From Paraburkholderia sp. C35 (GTDB lineage Bacteria > Pseudomonadota > Gammaproteobacteria > Burkholderiales > Burkholderiaceae): a stretch of DNA of 50,776 nt. The DNA is taken from NCBI RefSeq assembly GCF_003121405.1, contig NZ_QBUY01000058.1:1-50776 (forward strand), given 5' to 3'. Of this stretch, positions 17,991 to 27,191 are shown one piece after another; the first letter of the stretch is position 1, and each line of letters starts with the position of its first letter. Below the pieces are notes generated by a model. That model saw only the letters and a program-made list of their open reading frames with translations, did not search any database and was not told where the DNA came from. A program made the position numbers and the translations under genes.

Positions 17991-18134
17991 GATGGAGGTT
18001 CAGATCATTTCCGACCTCTTCATCGATCGTCTTTCGGAAGCGTTACATCGGGATCTGGCTGGTGCTTGAGCGCGACGTCACGAATTGGGTCGAGACGCTG
18101 GCTACAACAGTCGTTCGACCGCAGGGAGACCAAT

Positions 18135-19976
18135 GTGGGAAGCCTGGGTTCGTCCGAACGAAGAAGCGAGTGGCCGTATCTGGTGACGCTCTGGACAGGC
18201 GGTTGCGCCTTCCTGTGTGCGATTGCCTGGGCATGCATGAGTTTGCAACTAAGGCTCGCTACTACGGGCTTCTGCATGCTCATTGCCATCGTGCTGCTGT
18301 CGTTGCTGGACAGCTTTGTGTCGTCGGCTATTTTTTCGCTGTGCGGCGCAGGTCTGTTGAATCTGCTGTTTACGCCGCCCATTTTCAGTTTCGCGATTGA
18401 AAAGCGTCAAGACTATCTACCGCTGGTGGCGTTTCTGGTCACCTCGATCGCCGTCACTTCCCTTGTCAGAAAGATTCGCCGCGCCGAGGCTGTTCAACGC
18501 GAGCAGGCGAGGCTGCTGAACCTGACGCACGACACCGTGTTCGTGCATGACAACAACGACGTCATACGCTTCTGGAACCGGGCGGCCGAAGATCTGTATG
18601 GATGGACGGGACAGGAAGCGATAGGCAAACCCGCCGATTCACTGCTGAAAACGATTTACCCGACCGATCGCAACGAACTGATGCGCGAGCTCGCGCAGAA
18701 CGCCTACTGGGAGGGCGAACTGGTTCATACCAAGCGGGACGGCGCGCAGGTCATCGTGTCGAGCCGCTGGACGTTGCAGCGCGACAACCGTGGGCAAGCC
18801 GTAGCCATACTCGAAACCAATAACGACATCACCGAGCGCAAGCGGGCGGAAGAACTGGTGCAGCGCAGTCAGGCCCAGTATCTTGCCGAGGCGCAGCGCC
18901 TCAGCCACACAGGAAGCTTCGGATGGAACGTGACGACGGGCGACGTGTTCTGGTCGGGCGAAGCCTTTCGGATATTCGAGCAGGACGTGGCGGTCGCGCC
19001 AACCATCGCACTCGTGCGCGAGCGCATTCATCCCGACGACGTGCAGATCTTCGAAGGCATGCTCGCCAGTGTGAAGACGGACTCGGATCGCTTCGACATC
19101 GAGCATCGGCTGCTTTTTCCTGACAATCGCGTCAAGCATCTACATGTGGTGGGCCACGCTGTGGAGGCGGGGCCGGGTAAGCGTCAGTTCGTGGGTGCCG
19201 TGATGGATGTCACGGAGACGAAAGCGACCCAGGCGAAGCTGCGTCACATCGAAAGCGAGCTGGCGCGAGCGAGCCGCGTTTCGGCACTGGGTGAACTGAG
19301 CGCGTCGATTGCACACGAAGTGGGACAACCGCTGGCGGCTGTCGTGACGAACGGCGAGGCGTGCCTGCGCTGGCTACGCCGGACGCCACCCAATTTCGAA
19401 GAAGTCGAAGGCTGCGTCGTTCAGATCACGGATGAAGCGAATCGCGCTGCCGGTATCGTCCAGCGGGTCAGGCGGCTGATGAAGGGCGCACCGCCCGAGA
19501 TGGTGCCCATCGAAGTCGCCGATCTCGTGCAGGAAGTCGTGGCACTCGTGCGTCTCGAACTCGAACGGCAATCGTGCTCGCTGACTACGCGGATCGAATC
19601 CGACGTGCCCGCCGTCATGGGCGACCGCGTTCAGCTGCAGCAGGTGCTCATCAACATCGTCATCAATGCCGCGCAAGCGATGTCGGCAAATCCGGGCAAA
19701 CATCAACTCGTGATCGGCGCCGTACGGGACGATAGCGACCACGTCATTCTCTCTGTGCGCGACAGCGGTCCCGGTATTCGCGAGGAAAGCCTTCCGCGTC
19801 TGTTCGACGCCTTCTTCACGACGCGCTCAGATGGAATGGGCATGGGACTCGCCATCTGCGCGTCGATCGTCGAAGCACACGGCGGCCGCATCTGGGCCGC
19901 GAACAATGCCGACGGCGGCGCCACCTTCAGCTTCAGTCTGCCCGCCTGCGTGAGCTCTGGCATGAGTCAGACGTAG
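18135..19976 (+). CDS. Membrane-bound PAS sensor histidine kinase
   Basis: A 613-residue kinase. The N-terminal DUF4118-like membrane domain (about residues 10-115; FTPPIFSFAIEKRQDYLPLVAFLVTS) is KdpD-like. PAS domain 1 covers about 125-250 (HDTVFVHDNNDVIRFWNRAA, ending in a PAC motif) and PAS 2 about 260-370. The HisKA phosphoacceptor is His394 in SIAHEVGQPL, and a HATPase domain follows with DSGPGI and GMGMGLAI. The open frame begins at a TTG at 18066, but the GTG at 18135 has AGGGAG 6 nt upstream and is preferred. It is followed by a stand-alone receiver and a convergent FixJ-type regulator, its likely partners. The signal is unknown. Confidence 0.92.
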   Translation: MGSLGSSERRSEWPYLVTLWTGGCAFLCAIAWACMSLQLRLATTGFCMLIAIVLLSLLDSFVSSAIFSLCGAGLLNLLFTPPIFSFAIEKRQDYLPLVAFLVTSIAVTSLVRKIRRAEAVQREQARLLNLTHDTVFVHDNNDVIRFWNRAAEDLYGWTGQEAIGKPADSLLKTIYPTDRNELMRELAQNAYWEGELVHTKRDGAQVIVSSRWTLQRDNRGQAVAILETNNDITERKRAEELVQRSQAQYLAEAQRLSHTGSFGWNVTTGDVFWSGEAFRIFEQDVAVAPTIALVRERIHPDDVQIFEGMLASVKTDSDRFDIEHRLLFPDNRVKHLHVVGHAVEAGPGKRQFVGAVMDVTETKATQAKLRHIESELARASRVSALGELSASIAHEVGQPLAAVVTNGEACLRWLRRTPPNFEEVEGCVVQITDEANRAAGIVQRVRRLMKGAPPEMVPIEVADLVQEVVALVRLELERQSCSLTTRIESDVPAVMGDRVQLQQVLINIVINAAQAMSANPGKHQLVIGAVRDDSDHVILSVRDSGPGIREESLPRLFDAFFTTRSDGMGMGLAICASIVEAHGGRIWAANNADGGATFSFSLPACVSSGMSQT

Positions 19977-19998
19977 CGCCGTGACCGGGTTAAACCGC

Positions 19999-20014
19999 AT
20001 ATACGTTTGTATCA
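19999..20014. promoter_or_regulatory. Dyad TATAC-N4-GTATA, site 3
   Basis: ATATAC-GTTT-GTATCA, in the 129-bp gap between the kinase stop and the receiver start codon. It has the same core and spacing as the two sites before the kinase gene, with one imperfect half-site base. Confidence 0.5.
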
Positions 20015-20105
20015 TCGCGGCAATCAGGTCAGTGTTGTAATCTGCGATAAAAGCGGGCGGCTGAAGTTTGACCGCGACCAGGGAGCAGATCAGAGGGCTA
20101 CAATT

Positions 20106-20492
20106 TTGCAGAGCGTTCCAGTTGTCTCTATCGTCGACGACGACCAGGCCGTTCGGCGAGCCCTCGGCAATCTCGTCAGGTCGTTTGGCTGGGAAGCTCG
20201 CATGTTCGAATCGGCAGAGGCGTTTCTCGCGTCGGGCGAAGTTGCCGATACGGCTTGCCTTGTTTCGGACATCAAGATGACGGGCATGTCCGGAATCGAA
20301 ATGCACGAGCATCTGTTAGCGCAAGGCAATGCGCCCGCTACCATCTTCGTGACCGCCTATCCCACGCCAGCACTCGAAGCAAAAGCCACGGTCAACGGTG
20401 CGTTAGTACTGCTGCAAAAACCTTATAGAGCGGCGGATATGTCGTACTGGTTGTCCATCGCAATCGGCAGCGGGCCAACACCTGTTCCTTAA
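20106..20492 (+). CDS. Stand-alone response-regulator receiver domain
   Basis: A 128-residue CheY-like receiver without an output domain. The acidic pocket is DDD at residues 11-13, the phosphoacceptor Asp55 is in VSDIKMTGMSGIE, Thr83 sits in FVTAYP, and Lys105 in LLQKPYR. The frame is open from 20007, but the TTG at 20106 has AGAGGG upstream and starts at the domain boundary. It is probably a phosphate relay, sink or anti-regulator between the upstream kinase and the FixJ-type regulator. It ends 24 bp from the convergent regulator gene. Confidence 0.85.
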   Translation: MQSVPVVSIVDDDQAVRRALGNLVRSFGWEARMFESAEAFLASGEVADTACLVSDIKMTGMSGIEMHEHLLAQGNAPATIFVTAYPTPALEAKATVNGALVLLQKPYRAADMSYWLSIAIGSGPTPVP

Positions 20493-20515
20493 AAGCGCAG
20501 CATCGCCTGCGCGCT

Positions 20516-21202
20516 TCAATATCGCAGACCTTCAAAGCCATGCGGCTTGATGCCGAGGCTCTCTGCTTTACGCACGAGATCCGGTATCGAGCGAGCGTTC
20601 ATCTTGTGCATGATATGGCCGCGATGCACCTTGACCGTGATCTCACTCAGCTTCAACTCCGATGCAATCTGCTTGTTGAGCAAGCCGGCAAGCACATAGG
20701 GCATCACTTCTTTCTCGCGGCTCGATAGCGAGTCATACGACTCGCGCAACGCGGTGATTGCCCGCTCGGCATCGAGTCGCGTGGCGTCTTTGGCGAGCGC
20801 CTGTCCGACGGCATCCAGCATGTCCTGGTCGCGGAACGGCTTGGCGAAGAAATCGACGGCGCCTGCCTTCATTGCCTTCACACTCATCTCGATGTCGCCA
20901 TGCCCGGTCATGAACAGCACAGGCATGCGCAATCCCAGCCCGACAATCTCCTGATGAAAAGCCATGCCATTCCTGTTGCGCAGTCGGACATCGAGAATCA
21001 GGCACGACGGTCCGGTTGGCCGGGGCGCGGAAAGAAACTCTTCGGCGCTGCCGAATATTTCGGCCTTGAGATCGACGGAGCGCATGAGTGTCGCGAGCGC
21101 CCGACGGACGGCGGCATCGTCATCGACGATATAGACGACTGCATCATGCAGACTCGACATCCCCGGTTTGCCCGGAACAGGTGTGGAGCTTCCACTGGAC
21201 AT
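20516..21202 (-). CDS. FixJ/NarL-type response regulator
   Basis: A 228-residue DNA-binding response regulator. The receiver covers about residues 20-135 with phosphoacceptor Asp71 (CLILDVRLRNRNG), MTGHGDIEMSVKAMKAGAVDFFAKPF typical of the FixJ group, and a LuxR-type HTH at about 155-205 (LSSREKEVMPYVLAGLLNKQIA, SEITVKVHRGHIMHKM). The HTH motif is in the usual place. AGGTGACC precedes the ATG at 21202. It converges on the kinase/receiver genes and is their likely output. The three TATAC-N4-GTATA dyads nearby are candidate binding sites. Confidence 0.93.
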   Translation of the reverse strand: MSSGSSTPVPGKPGMSSLHDAVVYIVDDDAAVRRALATLMRSVDLKAEIFGSAEEFLSAPRPTGPSCLILDVRLRNRNGMAFHQEIVGLGLRMPVLFMTGHGDIEMSVKAMKAGAVDFFAKPFRDQDMLDAVGQALAKDATRLDAERAITALRESYDSLSSREKEVMPYVLAGLLNKQIASELKLSEITVKVHRGHIMHKMNARSIPDLVRKAESLGIKPHGFEGLRY

Positions 21203-21350
21203 CTGGTCACCTGGCTGACGTGTTGGTCCATCACCATCTTAGTGCGATATTTCGAACCGTGCGTAGCGAGAGCATGCACGGCGGCTTTGAATGCGTGCGG
21301 TTGGGAAGCGATGCTCGCGCCTCGGCATTCTACGAGCTTCGCCTGGCATG

Positions 21351-21377
21351 ATTATTCGTTTCGGGCGAAATAATAAT
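21351..21377. promoter_or_regulatory. Imperfect dyad upstream of the OYE-like gene
   Basis: ATTATT-CG-TTTC and GAAA-T-AATAAT form an imperfect inverted repeat 75-100 bp upstream of the oxidoreductase start, in a locally AT-rich patch. Possible operator. Confidence 0.35.
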
Positions 21378-21451
21378 TCGCCATAGACTGCATCCCTCTC
21401 GAAACAGAATCGCTTAGATTCCGGCAGGTAATTGGACTGTCGAATCTGAAC

Positions 21452-22579
21452 GTGAAATCCAGGCTCTTTTCTCCTCTCAAGCTGCGCACGGTACTCATTC
21501 CAAACAGAATAGTCGTCACCGCCATGAATCAGCATTCCGCCATCGAAGGCCTGGCGAACGACTGGCACATGGTGAACTACGGCAAGTTCGCGCAATCCGG
21601 CGCTGCCATGGTGATGCTGGAGACGGCGGCGATCGAGGCGCGCGGCAGAGCAACGTACGGTGACCTGGGTTTATGGTCGAACGACCACGTTGCGCCGCTT
21701 GGCCGCATCGCTACGTTCATCCGTTCGCAGGGGGCGATTGCTGCCATTCAGCTTGGACACGCGGGACGCAAGGCGGGCCTGCAAAGGCCGTGGGAAGGTG
21801 GCGGCCAGTTGAGCGAAACGGAAGCGATACGCGGCGAGACACCGTGGCAGACCCTGGCGCCTTCGGCCATTCCCGCGGCGCCGAACTGGCCGGTTCCATC
21901 GACCATGAGCGCCGTGCAGCTGGAAGAAGTGGCATCGGCGTTCGAGGCTGCCGCACGCCGTGCGATCCGCGCGGGCTTCGATGTTCTGCAGATCGACTGC
22001 GCACACGGGCATCTGCTGCATCAATTCCTGTCAGCGAATGCAAACCTCCGAAGCGACGCCTATGGCGGCAGTGCCGACCGGCGGCGCGCGTATCCGCTGG
22101 CCATCCTCAAGCGCGTGCGGGCAATCTGGCCTGCTGACAAACCGTTGATGTGCAGCGTGCCTACGCTCGCGAGTGTCGACGACGGATACGGCATGGATGA
22201 AGCCATCGATTTTGTCCGCGAACTCAAGGCCATCGGCGTCGATCTCGTGGAATGCGCGGCACCCGATCTGCTGGAGAACACGGGCAACCCGCAGCGCGCC
22301 GGACGCAACATGGAAAGCACGTTGCTGCACGCGGAACAGTTCCGGCGCAACGTCGTGATACCGACGATGGCAGTGAACTGCGGCGGCGACCCGGCCCGGT
22401 TCGATGCGTTCGTGTCGGCGGGCCGCGCCGACTTTATCGGCGTGACCCGCGAAGCTGTGCACAACCCCAATTGGCCACTGCACGCGAGAGCACAACTCGA
22501 AGCCGACGCTTACGACGGATGGCCGCGCCAATATAGCTGGCTGCTCGCAAGAACAGGCGCATCAGCCGAGAACGTCTAG
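21452..22579 (+). CDS. Old Yellow Enzyme family oxidoreductase with altered active site
   Basis: A 375-residue FMN-binding TIM barrel of the NADH:flavin oxidoreductase family (YqjM-like by length). Family landmarks are present: AAIQLGHAGRKA (about 94-105) and HGHLLHQFLSANANLRSDAYGG (about 187-208). Residues that bind or protonate substrate in YqjM are changed: the SPMCMYS segment is TAMNQHS, and the HAAHGY motif is DCAHGH. So only the second of the two active-site histidines remains. The GTG at 21452 is the start. It probably still binds FMN, but ene-reduction of ordinary enones is doubtful. Not clearly in an operon. Confidence 0.85.
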   Translation: MKSRLFSPLKLRTVLIPNRIVVTAMNQHSAIEGLANDWHMVNYGKFAQSGAAMVMLETAAIEARGRATYGDLGLWSNDHVAPLGRIATFIRSQGAIAAIQLGHAGRKAGLQRPWEGGGQLSETEAIRGETPWQTLAPSAIPAAPNWPVPSTMSAVQLEEVASAFEAAARRAIRAGFDVLQIDCAHGHLLHQFLSANANLRSDAYGGSADRRRAYPLAILKRVRAIWPADKPLMCSVPTLASVDDGYGMDEAIDFVRELKAIGVDLVECAAPDLLENTGNPQRAGRNMESTLLHAEQFRRNVVIPTMAVNCGGDPARFDAFVSAGRADFIGVTREAVHNPNWPLHARAQLEADAYDGWPRQYSWLLARTGASAENV

Positions 22580-22839
22580 TTCTGGATCGCGCTATCACGA
22601 CTTCAATCTCTGCGCGCGGTTTTCGCCAAAAATATTTCGATCCCGCGTGTCGCGCTTGAGATTCACGATTTCCCGCGTCCTGCATTGTAATAATAAAGAA
22701 AGGCAAGCGTAATGCTGTGAAAGCGTTCCGTGAGCTGTCATCGGCCATGCAGGTGGCCATCGCTACGCGAACGGGGCGCAAGCGATGGCGCAGTCCGCCC
22801 ACTGGCCGGCGCATAAAAATCAGGCCAACGGACAACACC

Positions 22840-24336
22840 ATGTCATCCATCTACGACACGCCAGGCTTGCAGTCTGCGGTTCAGTCAATCATCAGCGGGT
22901 CGACCAGTTCGGGCACCGACGTCGCCGCGATCGTCAATGCGCTGGTCACATCGAAGGTTGCCGGGCAGGGCAGCATTCTGGCTTCGAAGCAGGCACTCGC
23001 CAAAACGCAGACGTCGGCAATCGGCGCGCTCAAAGGCGCGCTGTCTGCCTTGCAGGACGCCGCCAGGGCGCTCAATAGCGGCGCGATGTCGAGCTACGTC
23101 GGCAAGGCCGATGGCAAGGGTCTGGCCGCGACCACGGGCAAGGATGCCGTAGCGGGCAGCTATTCCGTCACGGTGGACGCCATCGCCACCGCGCAGAGCA
23201 TCAGTTCCGGCGCCTTCGACGCGAAAGCGCCGCTCGGCGAAGGCACGCTGAAGCTCACCGTGGGCGGCAAAGACATCACGGTCGCCATCGACAGCACGAA
23301 CAACACTCTCGCCGGCATCGCTACTGCCATCAACAAGGCAGCGGGCGGCACGGGTGTCACGGCGACCATCGTGAACGGCACCGACGGCGCGCACCTCGTG
23401 CTGCGCTCCACGGAAACGGGTGTGGAAAAGGGCATATCGGTAGCGGTGACGCTCGCCAATGGCAGCACGGACGCGGGTCTGTCGCGTCTGAATGTCGCGA
23501 GCTCCGTCAGCACCGTCGATCCGCGCGATCCGGGCAAGACCGTTTCGCCTCACACGGCCATCGATCCCGCGTCGGGCTGGACGCAAAGCGTGGCAGGCCA
23601 GGATGCGTCGCTCGTGATCGCCGGCATGCGCGTGACCAGCGCGAGCAACAAGGTCGAGAACGCGATCAATGGCGTGACGCTTTCGCTGGGCGCGGAGGCC
23701 GTCGGTACAACGCAAACGTTGTCCATCGAGCGCGATATCGCTGCGCAAAAGGCCTCCATCACGGCCTTCGTCGACGCGTACAACAAGTACATCGGCACAG
23801 CCGCCGCACTGACGGCCTTCGATCCCGCGGCGGCGGCAGGGTCTCAGGCCGGCCCGCTACTCGGCGATTCGATGATGAACACCATTCGCGGCGACCTGGC
23901 CAGCCTGATCAGCAAGGGCGTGGCATCGGGTACAGGCACGGTGAGCCTTGGCGCGATCGGCGTGTCGTTGCAGGCGGACGGCAAGCTGGCCATCGACGAT
24001 GCCGCGCTCACGTCCGCGCTGACCAATAGCCCGGACAAGGTGGCGACGCTTTTCAATGAGTCGACGGGTGTGGCCGCGATGGTCGCGGGCCGGGTCGAGA
24101 CATTCGTCAAGAGCAATGGCGTCATCGACAGCAGGCTGCAATCGATCTCCGCTGAGGTCAAGAACTACACCGAGCAGCAAAAGCGCCTGGCGAGCTACGC
24201 CGAAACATTGACGAACCAGTACAACGCGCAGTTCACCGCGCTCAACAACCTGATGGCGCAAATGAATAACAACGCGCGCTATCTGACGCAACTGTTCGGC
24301 GGCGATCACAGCAGCGGCACGCTGAACGCGCGCTAA
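22840..24336 (+). CDS. fliD: Flagellar filament cap protein FliD (HAP2)
   Basis: A 498-residue FliD, the cap that assembles flagellin at the filament tip. The N-terminal FliD domain (TDVAAIVNALVTSKVAGQGSIL, about 25-50, then a long helix) and the C-terminal coiled coil (SISAEVKNYTEQQKRLASYAETLTNQYNAQFTALNNLMAQM) are both complete; the middle is a variable beta-rich region. The frame is open from 22717, but the ATG at 22840 (MSSIYDTPGLQ) gives the family start. It heads a four-gene run with flgK, flgD and flgE. No flagellin or fliS is adjacent, which is unusual because fliD normally accompanies fliC. Confidence 0.92.
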   Translation: MSSIYDTPGLQSAVQSIISGSTSSGTDVAAIVNALVTSKVAGQGSILASKQALAKTQTSAIGALKGALSALQDAARALNSGAMSSYVGKADGKGLAATTGKDAVAGSYSVTVDAIATAQSISSGAFDAKAPLGEGTLKLTVGGKDITVAIDSTNNTLAGIATAINKAAGGTGVTATIVNGTDGAHLVLRSTETGVEKGISVAVTLANGSTDAGLSRLNVASSVSTVDPRDPGKTVSPHTAIDPASGWTQSVAGQDASLVIAGMRVTSASNKVENAINGVTLSLGAEAVGTTQTLSIERDIAAQKASITAFVDAYNKYIGTAAALTAFDPAAAAGSQAGPLLGDSMMNTIRGDLASLISKGVASGTGTVSLGAIGVSLQADGKLAIDDAALTSALTNSPDKVATLFNESTGVAAMVAGRVETFVKSNGVIDSRLQSISAEVKNYTEQQKRLASYAETLTNQYNAQFTALNNLMAQMNNNARYLTQLFGGDHSSGTLNAR

Positions 24337-24460
24337 ACCATCACGACACGACACGGAATGCCCTGCGCCACGTTGACTGGCGCAGCGGCCCCGTCTCGTC
24401 ATTCGTCGCCATTCATCGTCATTTTTCCAAGGCTCGAAAAGAGCCGCCTGGGAGCAGCAC

Positions 24461-26446
24461 ATGTCGAACAGCCTCCTGAACGTCGGCCTCAGCGGACTCA
24501 ACGCCGCCATGTGGGGCATGACAACCACGGGCCAGAACATCAGCAACGTCAATACGCCTGGCTACTCGCGGCTACGGCCTGTGTATCAGGAAAGCGCGAG
24601 CCACTACACGTCGTCGGGCTACCTGCCTCAAGGCGTGACGACCGCGACCATCCAGCGCTCATACAGCCAGTTTCTGAACACGGAACTCAACAGCGCTCAG
24701 GCGAAAAGCAGTTCGCTCACCACGTACTTCGCCCTCGTTGCCGAGTTGAACAATCTGGTGGGCAATCCGACGGGCGGAATCGGCTCGGCGATCACGGGCT
24801 ACTTCACCGGTCTCCAGGAAGTGGCGAACGATCCCACCAGCACGGCCACGCGGCAAAGCGCGATCAGCAAGGCGCAGATGCTGGCCGACCAGTTGCATGC
24901 GGCAGGCGAGCAATATGACCAGTTGCGCGCCAGCACCAATACGCAAATCGCAGGCACGGTATCGGACATCAACGCCTACGCGAAGCAGATTGCCCAGTTC
25001 AATGCGGAGATTGCGAAAGCGTCGGCGGGTGGCCAGCCGCCTAACGATCTGCTCGACCAGCGCGACCTCGCTGTATCGAGGCTCACGCAGTTGACGGGCG
25101 GCCAGATCGTCAATTCCAGCGATGGCGTCAGCGTCTTCATGTCGGGCGGTCAACCGCTCGTGGTCGGCTCGGCCAGCTATGAACTGGGCGCCGTCAGGTC
25201 GGCGGCGGACCCGACGGAACTGTCGGTCGCGTGGCTTGGACGATCGGGCGCGAACCCGGCGCCGACACCCGTGGATCTCGCCGATGCGAGCATCAGGGAA
25301 GGCGTGCTTGGCGGGCTGCTGCGCTACCGGCGCGAAACACTCGATCCCGCCCAGGCCGAGCTTGGCGCGATTGCCGTGAGCTTCGCGGAACAGGTGAACC
25401 GGCAGAACGCGATGGGCCTCGACCTGAACGGACGCCAGGGCCAGAACCTGTTCAGCTTCGGCAATCCCACGGTTTATGCCAACGCGAAGAACACGGGCAA
25501 CGGTGCGCTGTCGGTCACATTCGGCGATGCCGTCAAGCCGCCCATGGGTGACTACACGCTCTCGTTCGATGGCACGACCTACGCGCTGACCGATCGTGCG
25601 ACGGGCAATGTCGTCGGGACATCGAACAGCTTGCCCGCGACCATCGGCGGACTCGACTTCGAACTGACGGGCGCAATGGCCGCAGGCGACAGCTTCACCG
25701 TGTTGCCCGCGCGCGGCGCACTCAACAGCTTCGGCCTTGCCATCACGGATGGATCTGCGATTGCCGCCGCATCGCCCGTGCAGGGCAGCGGCGCGACCAG
25801 CAACACGGGCACGGCAAAAATATCGACGGGTGTGAGCGATCCGGCGTTCTCGGTTCCCGCGACGCCCACCACGCTCACTTTCGCGGCGACACCCGCGCCG
25901 GGCCAGCTCACAGGTTTTCCCGTTGGCTCCACGGTGACGATCGACGGCAAGCCGCCGACCACCATCACCATCACCGATCCCGACACGCCCGTGCCGTACG
26001 ACCCGGCAAAGGGCGCGTCGATGACGATTACGTCGACGGATCCTGGCGGCATGAATGCCGTCACGGTCCAGCTCACGGGCAAACCCGCCGACGGCGATTC
26101 GTTCGTGATCGGCCGCAACGACGGCGCGACGCGCGACGGCAGCAACGCCCAGGCGATCTCCAATCTTCTGACCGGGCATGCCTATCACGGCGGACAGACG
26201 CTCACGAGTGCTTTCGGCAAGTACGTGAATCACATCGGCAACACGGCCAACGAACTGAAGGCCGCCGCCGTGGCGCAGAACGCGACCGTCAATCAGATAT
26301 CGGCGGCGCAGCAGTCGGTGGCGGGCGTGAACATGAACGAAGAAGCCGCCAACCTCAAGTACTACCAGCAGCTTTATCAGGCGAACAGCAAGGTCATCCA
26401 GGCGGCGTCGGAGATGTTCGACACCGTGCTGGCGATCCTGCGATAG
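24461..26446 (+). CDS. flgK: Flagellar hook-filament junction protein FlgK (HAP1)
   Basis: A 661-residue FlgK. N-terminal D0 domain: SLLNVGLSGLNAAMWGMTTTGQNISNVNTPGYSR (residues 4-37), the axial-protein signature. D1 helices include LLDQRDLAVSRLTQL (about 197-211). C-terminal D0: QISAAQQSVAGVNMNEEAANLKYYQQLYQANSKVI with the usual FlgK ending. The central domains are full size. It joins hook to filament. It starts 124 bp after fliD and ends 23 bp before flgD. FlgL, its normal partner, is not encoded in the window. Confidence 0.92.
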   Translation: MSNSLLNVGLSGLNAAMWGMTTTGQNISNVNTPGYSRLRPVYQESASHYTSSGYLPQGVTTATIQRSYSQFLNTELNSAQAKSSSLTTYFALVAELNNLVGNPTGGIGSAITGYFTGLQEVANDPTSTATRQSAISKAQMLADQLHAAGEQYDQLRASTNTQIAGTVSDINAYAKQIAQFNAEIAKASAGGQPPNDLLDQRDLAVSRLTQLTGGQIVNSSDGVSVFMSGGQPLVVGSASYELGAVRSAADPTELSVAWLGRSGANPAPTPVDLADASIREGVLGGLLRYRRETLDPAQAELGAIAVSFAEQVNRQNAMGLDLNGRQGQNLFSFGNPTVYANAKNTGNGALSVTFGDAVKPPMGDYTLSFDGTTYALTDRATGNVVGTSNSLPATIGGLDFELTGAMAAGDSFTVLPARGALNSFGLAITDGSAIAAASPVQGSGATSNTGTAKISTGVSDPAFSVPATPTTLTFAATPAPGQLTGFPVGSTVTIDGKPPTTITITDPDTPVPYDPAKGASMTITSTDPGGMNAVTVQLTGKPADGDSFVIGRNDGATRDGSNAQAISNLLTGHAYHGGQTLTSAFGKYVNHIGNTANELKAAAVAQNATVNQISAAQQSVAGVNMNEEAANLKYYQQLYQANSKVIQAASEMFDTVLAILR

Positions 26447-26469
26447 AAGAACCACGACAGGTATTCAAC

Positions 26470-27165
26470 ATGCAAACCCAGAACACGTACTACCGCGACA
26501 AGGCGCCTGCGACGGATCTGCTCGGGCAAGTCGATACGGCAAGCCGCAAGGAAGCCGCCCCGGCGGGCGCGGATCTGCAAGCCACCTTTCTGCGCCTGTT
26601 GATCGCGCAGATGCAGAACCAGGACCCGACCAACCCGATGGACAGCTCGCAGATGACTTCCCAGCTTGCGCAGATCAACACGGTAACGGGCATCGGGCAG
26701 CTCAATACGCAACTCTCGGCGCTGGCGGCGCAACTGGGCGCGAATCAGCAAATGGAAATGTCGATGCTGATCGGTGCGACGGTGCTCGCGCCCGGCAATA
26801 CGACAGCCGTGGTCGAAGGCAAGTCGACGGGCTTCGGCGTGCAGCTCGATCACGATGTCGACAATCTGGACATCGTCGTCAAGGATTCGGCAGGGCGTGT
26901 CGTGGACACCCTGCATCTGGGCAAACAGTCGGCGGGCACGATCCCGCTTGGCTGGGAACCCAAGGGGCCGAACGGAGAAGACCTGCCCGACGGCACCTAT
27001 ACGTTCACCGCCACCTCGACGACCCGCAGCGGCAATAGCGAAACACACAAGACGCTCGCTGCGTCGGTCGTGCAGGGCGTGGTGAAGCAGCCCGACGGCT
27101 CATTCCGGCTCGCGCTGTCCAACGGCGTATTCGCGCAACTCGGCGACATCTCCGCCATCGTCTAA
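26470..27165 (+). CDS. flgD: Flagellar hook cap/scaffold protein FlgD
   Basis: A 231-residue FlgD. The conserved N-terminal core FLRLLIAQMQNQDPTNPMDSSQMTSQLAQINTV lies at about residues 38-70. Tudor-like and Ig-like (FlgD Ig) domains follow, with GWEPKGPNGEDLPDGTYTF at about 160-178. The length is normal. FlgD caps the growing hook and is then displaced. The start is 23 bp after flgK, and flgE follows 26 bp downstream, so the three are one operon. In ordinary Burkholderia clusters flgD sits between flgC and flgE; here it follows flgK. Confidence 0.93.
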   Translation: MQTQNTYYRDKAPATDLLGQVDTASRKEAAPAGADLQATFLRLLIAQMQNQDPTNPMDSSQMTSQLAQINTVTGIGQLNTQLSALAAQLGANQQMEMSMLIGATVLAPGNTTAVVEGKSTGFGVQLDHDVDNLDIVVKDSAGRVVDTLHLGKQSAGTIPLGWEPKGPNGEDLPDGTYTFTATSTTRSGNSETHKTLAASVVQGVVKQPDGSFRLALSNGVFAQLGDISAIV

Positions 27166-27191
27166 CTGATCAACGAAACAGGGTAACCAAC

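Noticed and set aside
24659..26455. 598-residue open frame on the minus strand opposite flgK
   Set aside because: Same GC-driven antisense effect; Arg-rich sequence and no ribosome site, while FlgK signatures on the plus strand are complete at both ends.
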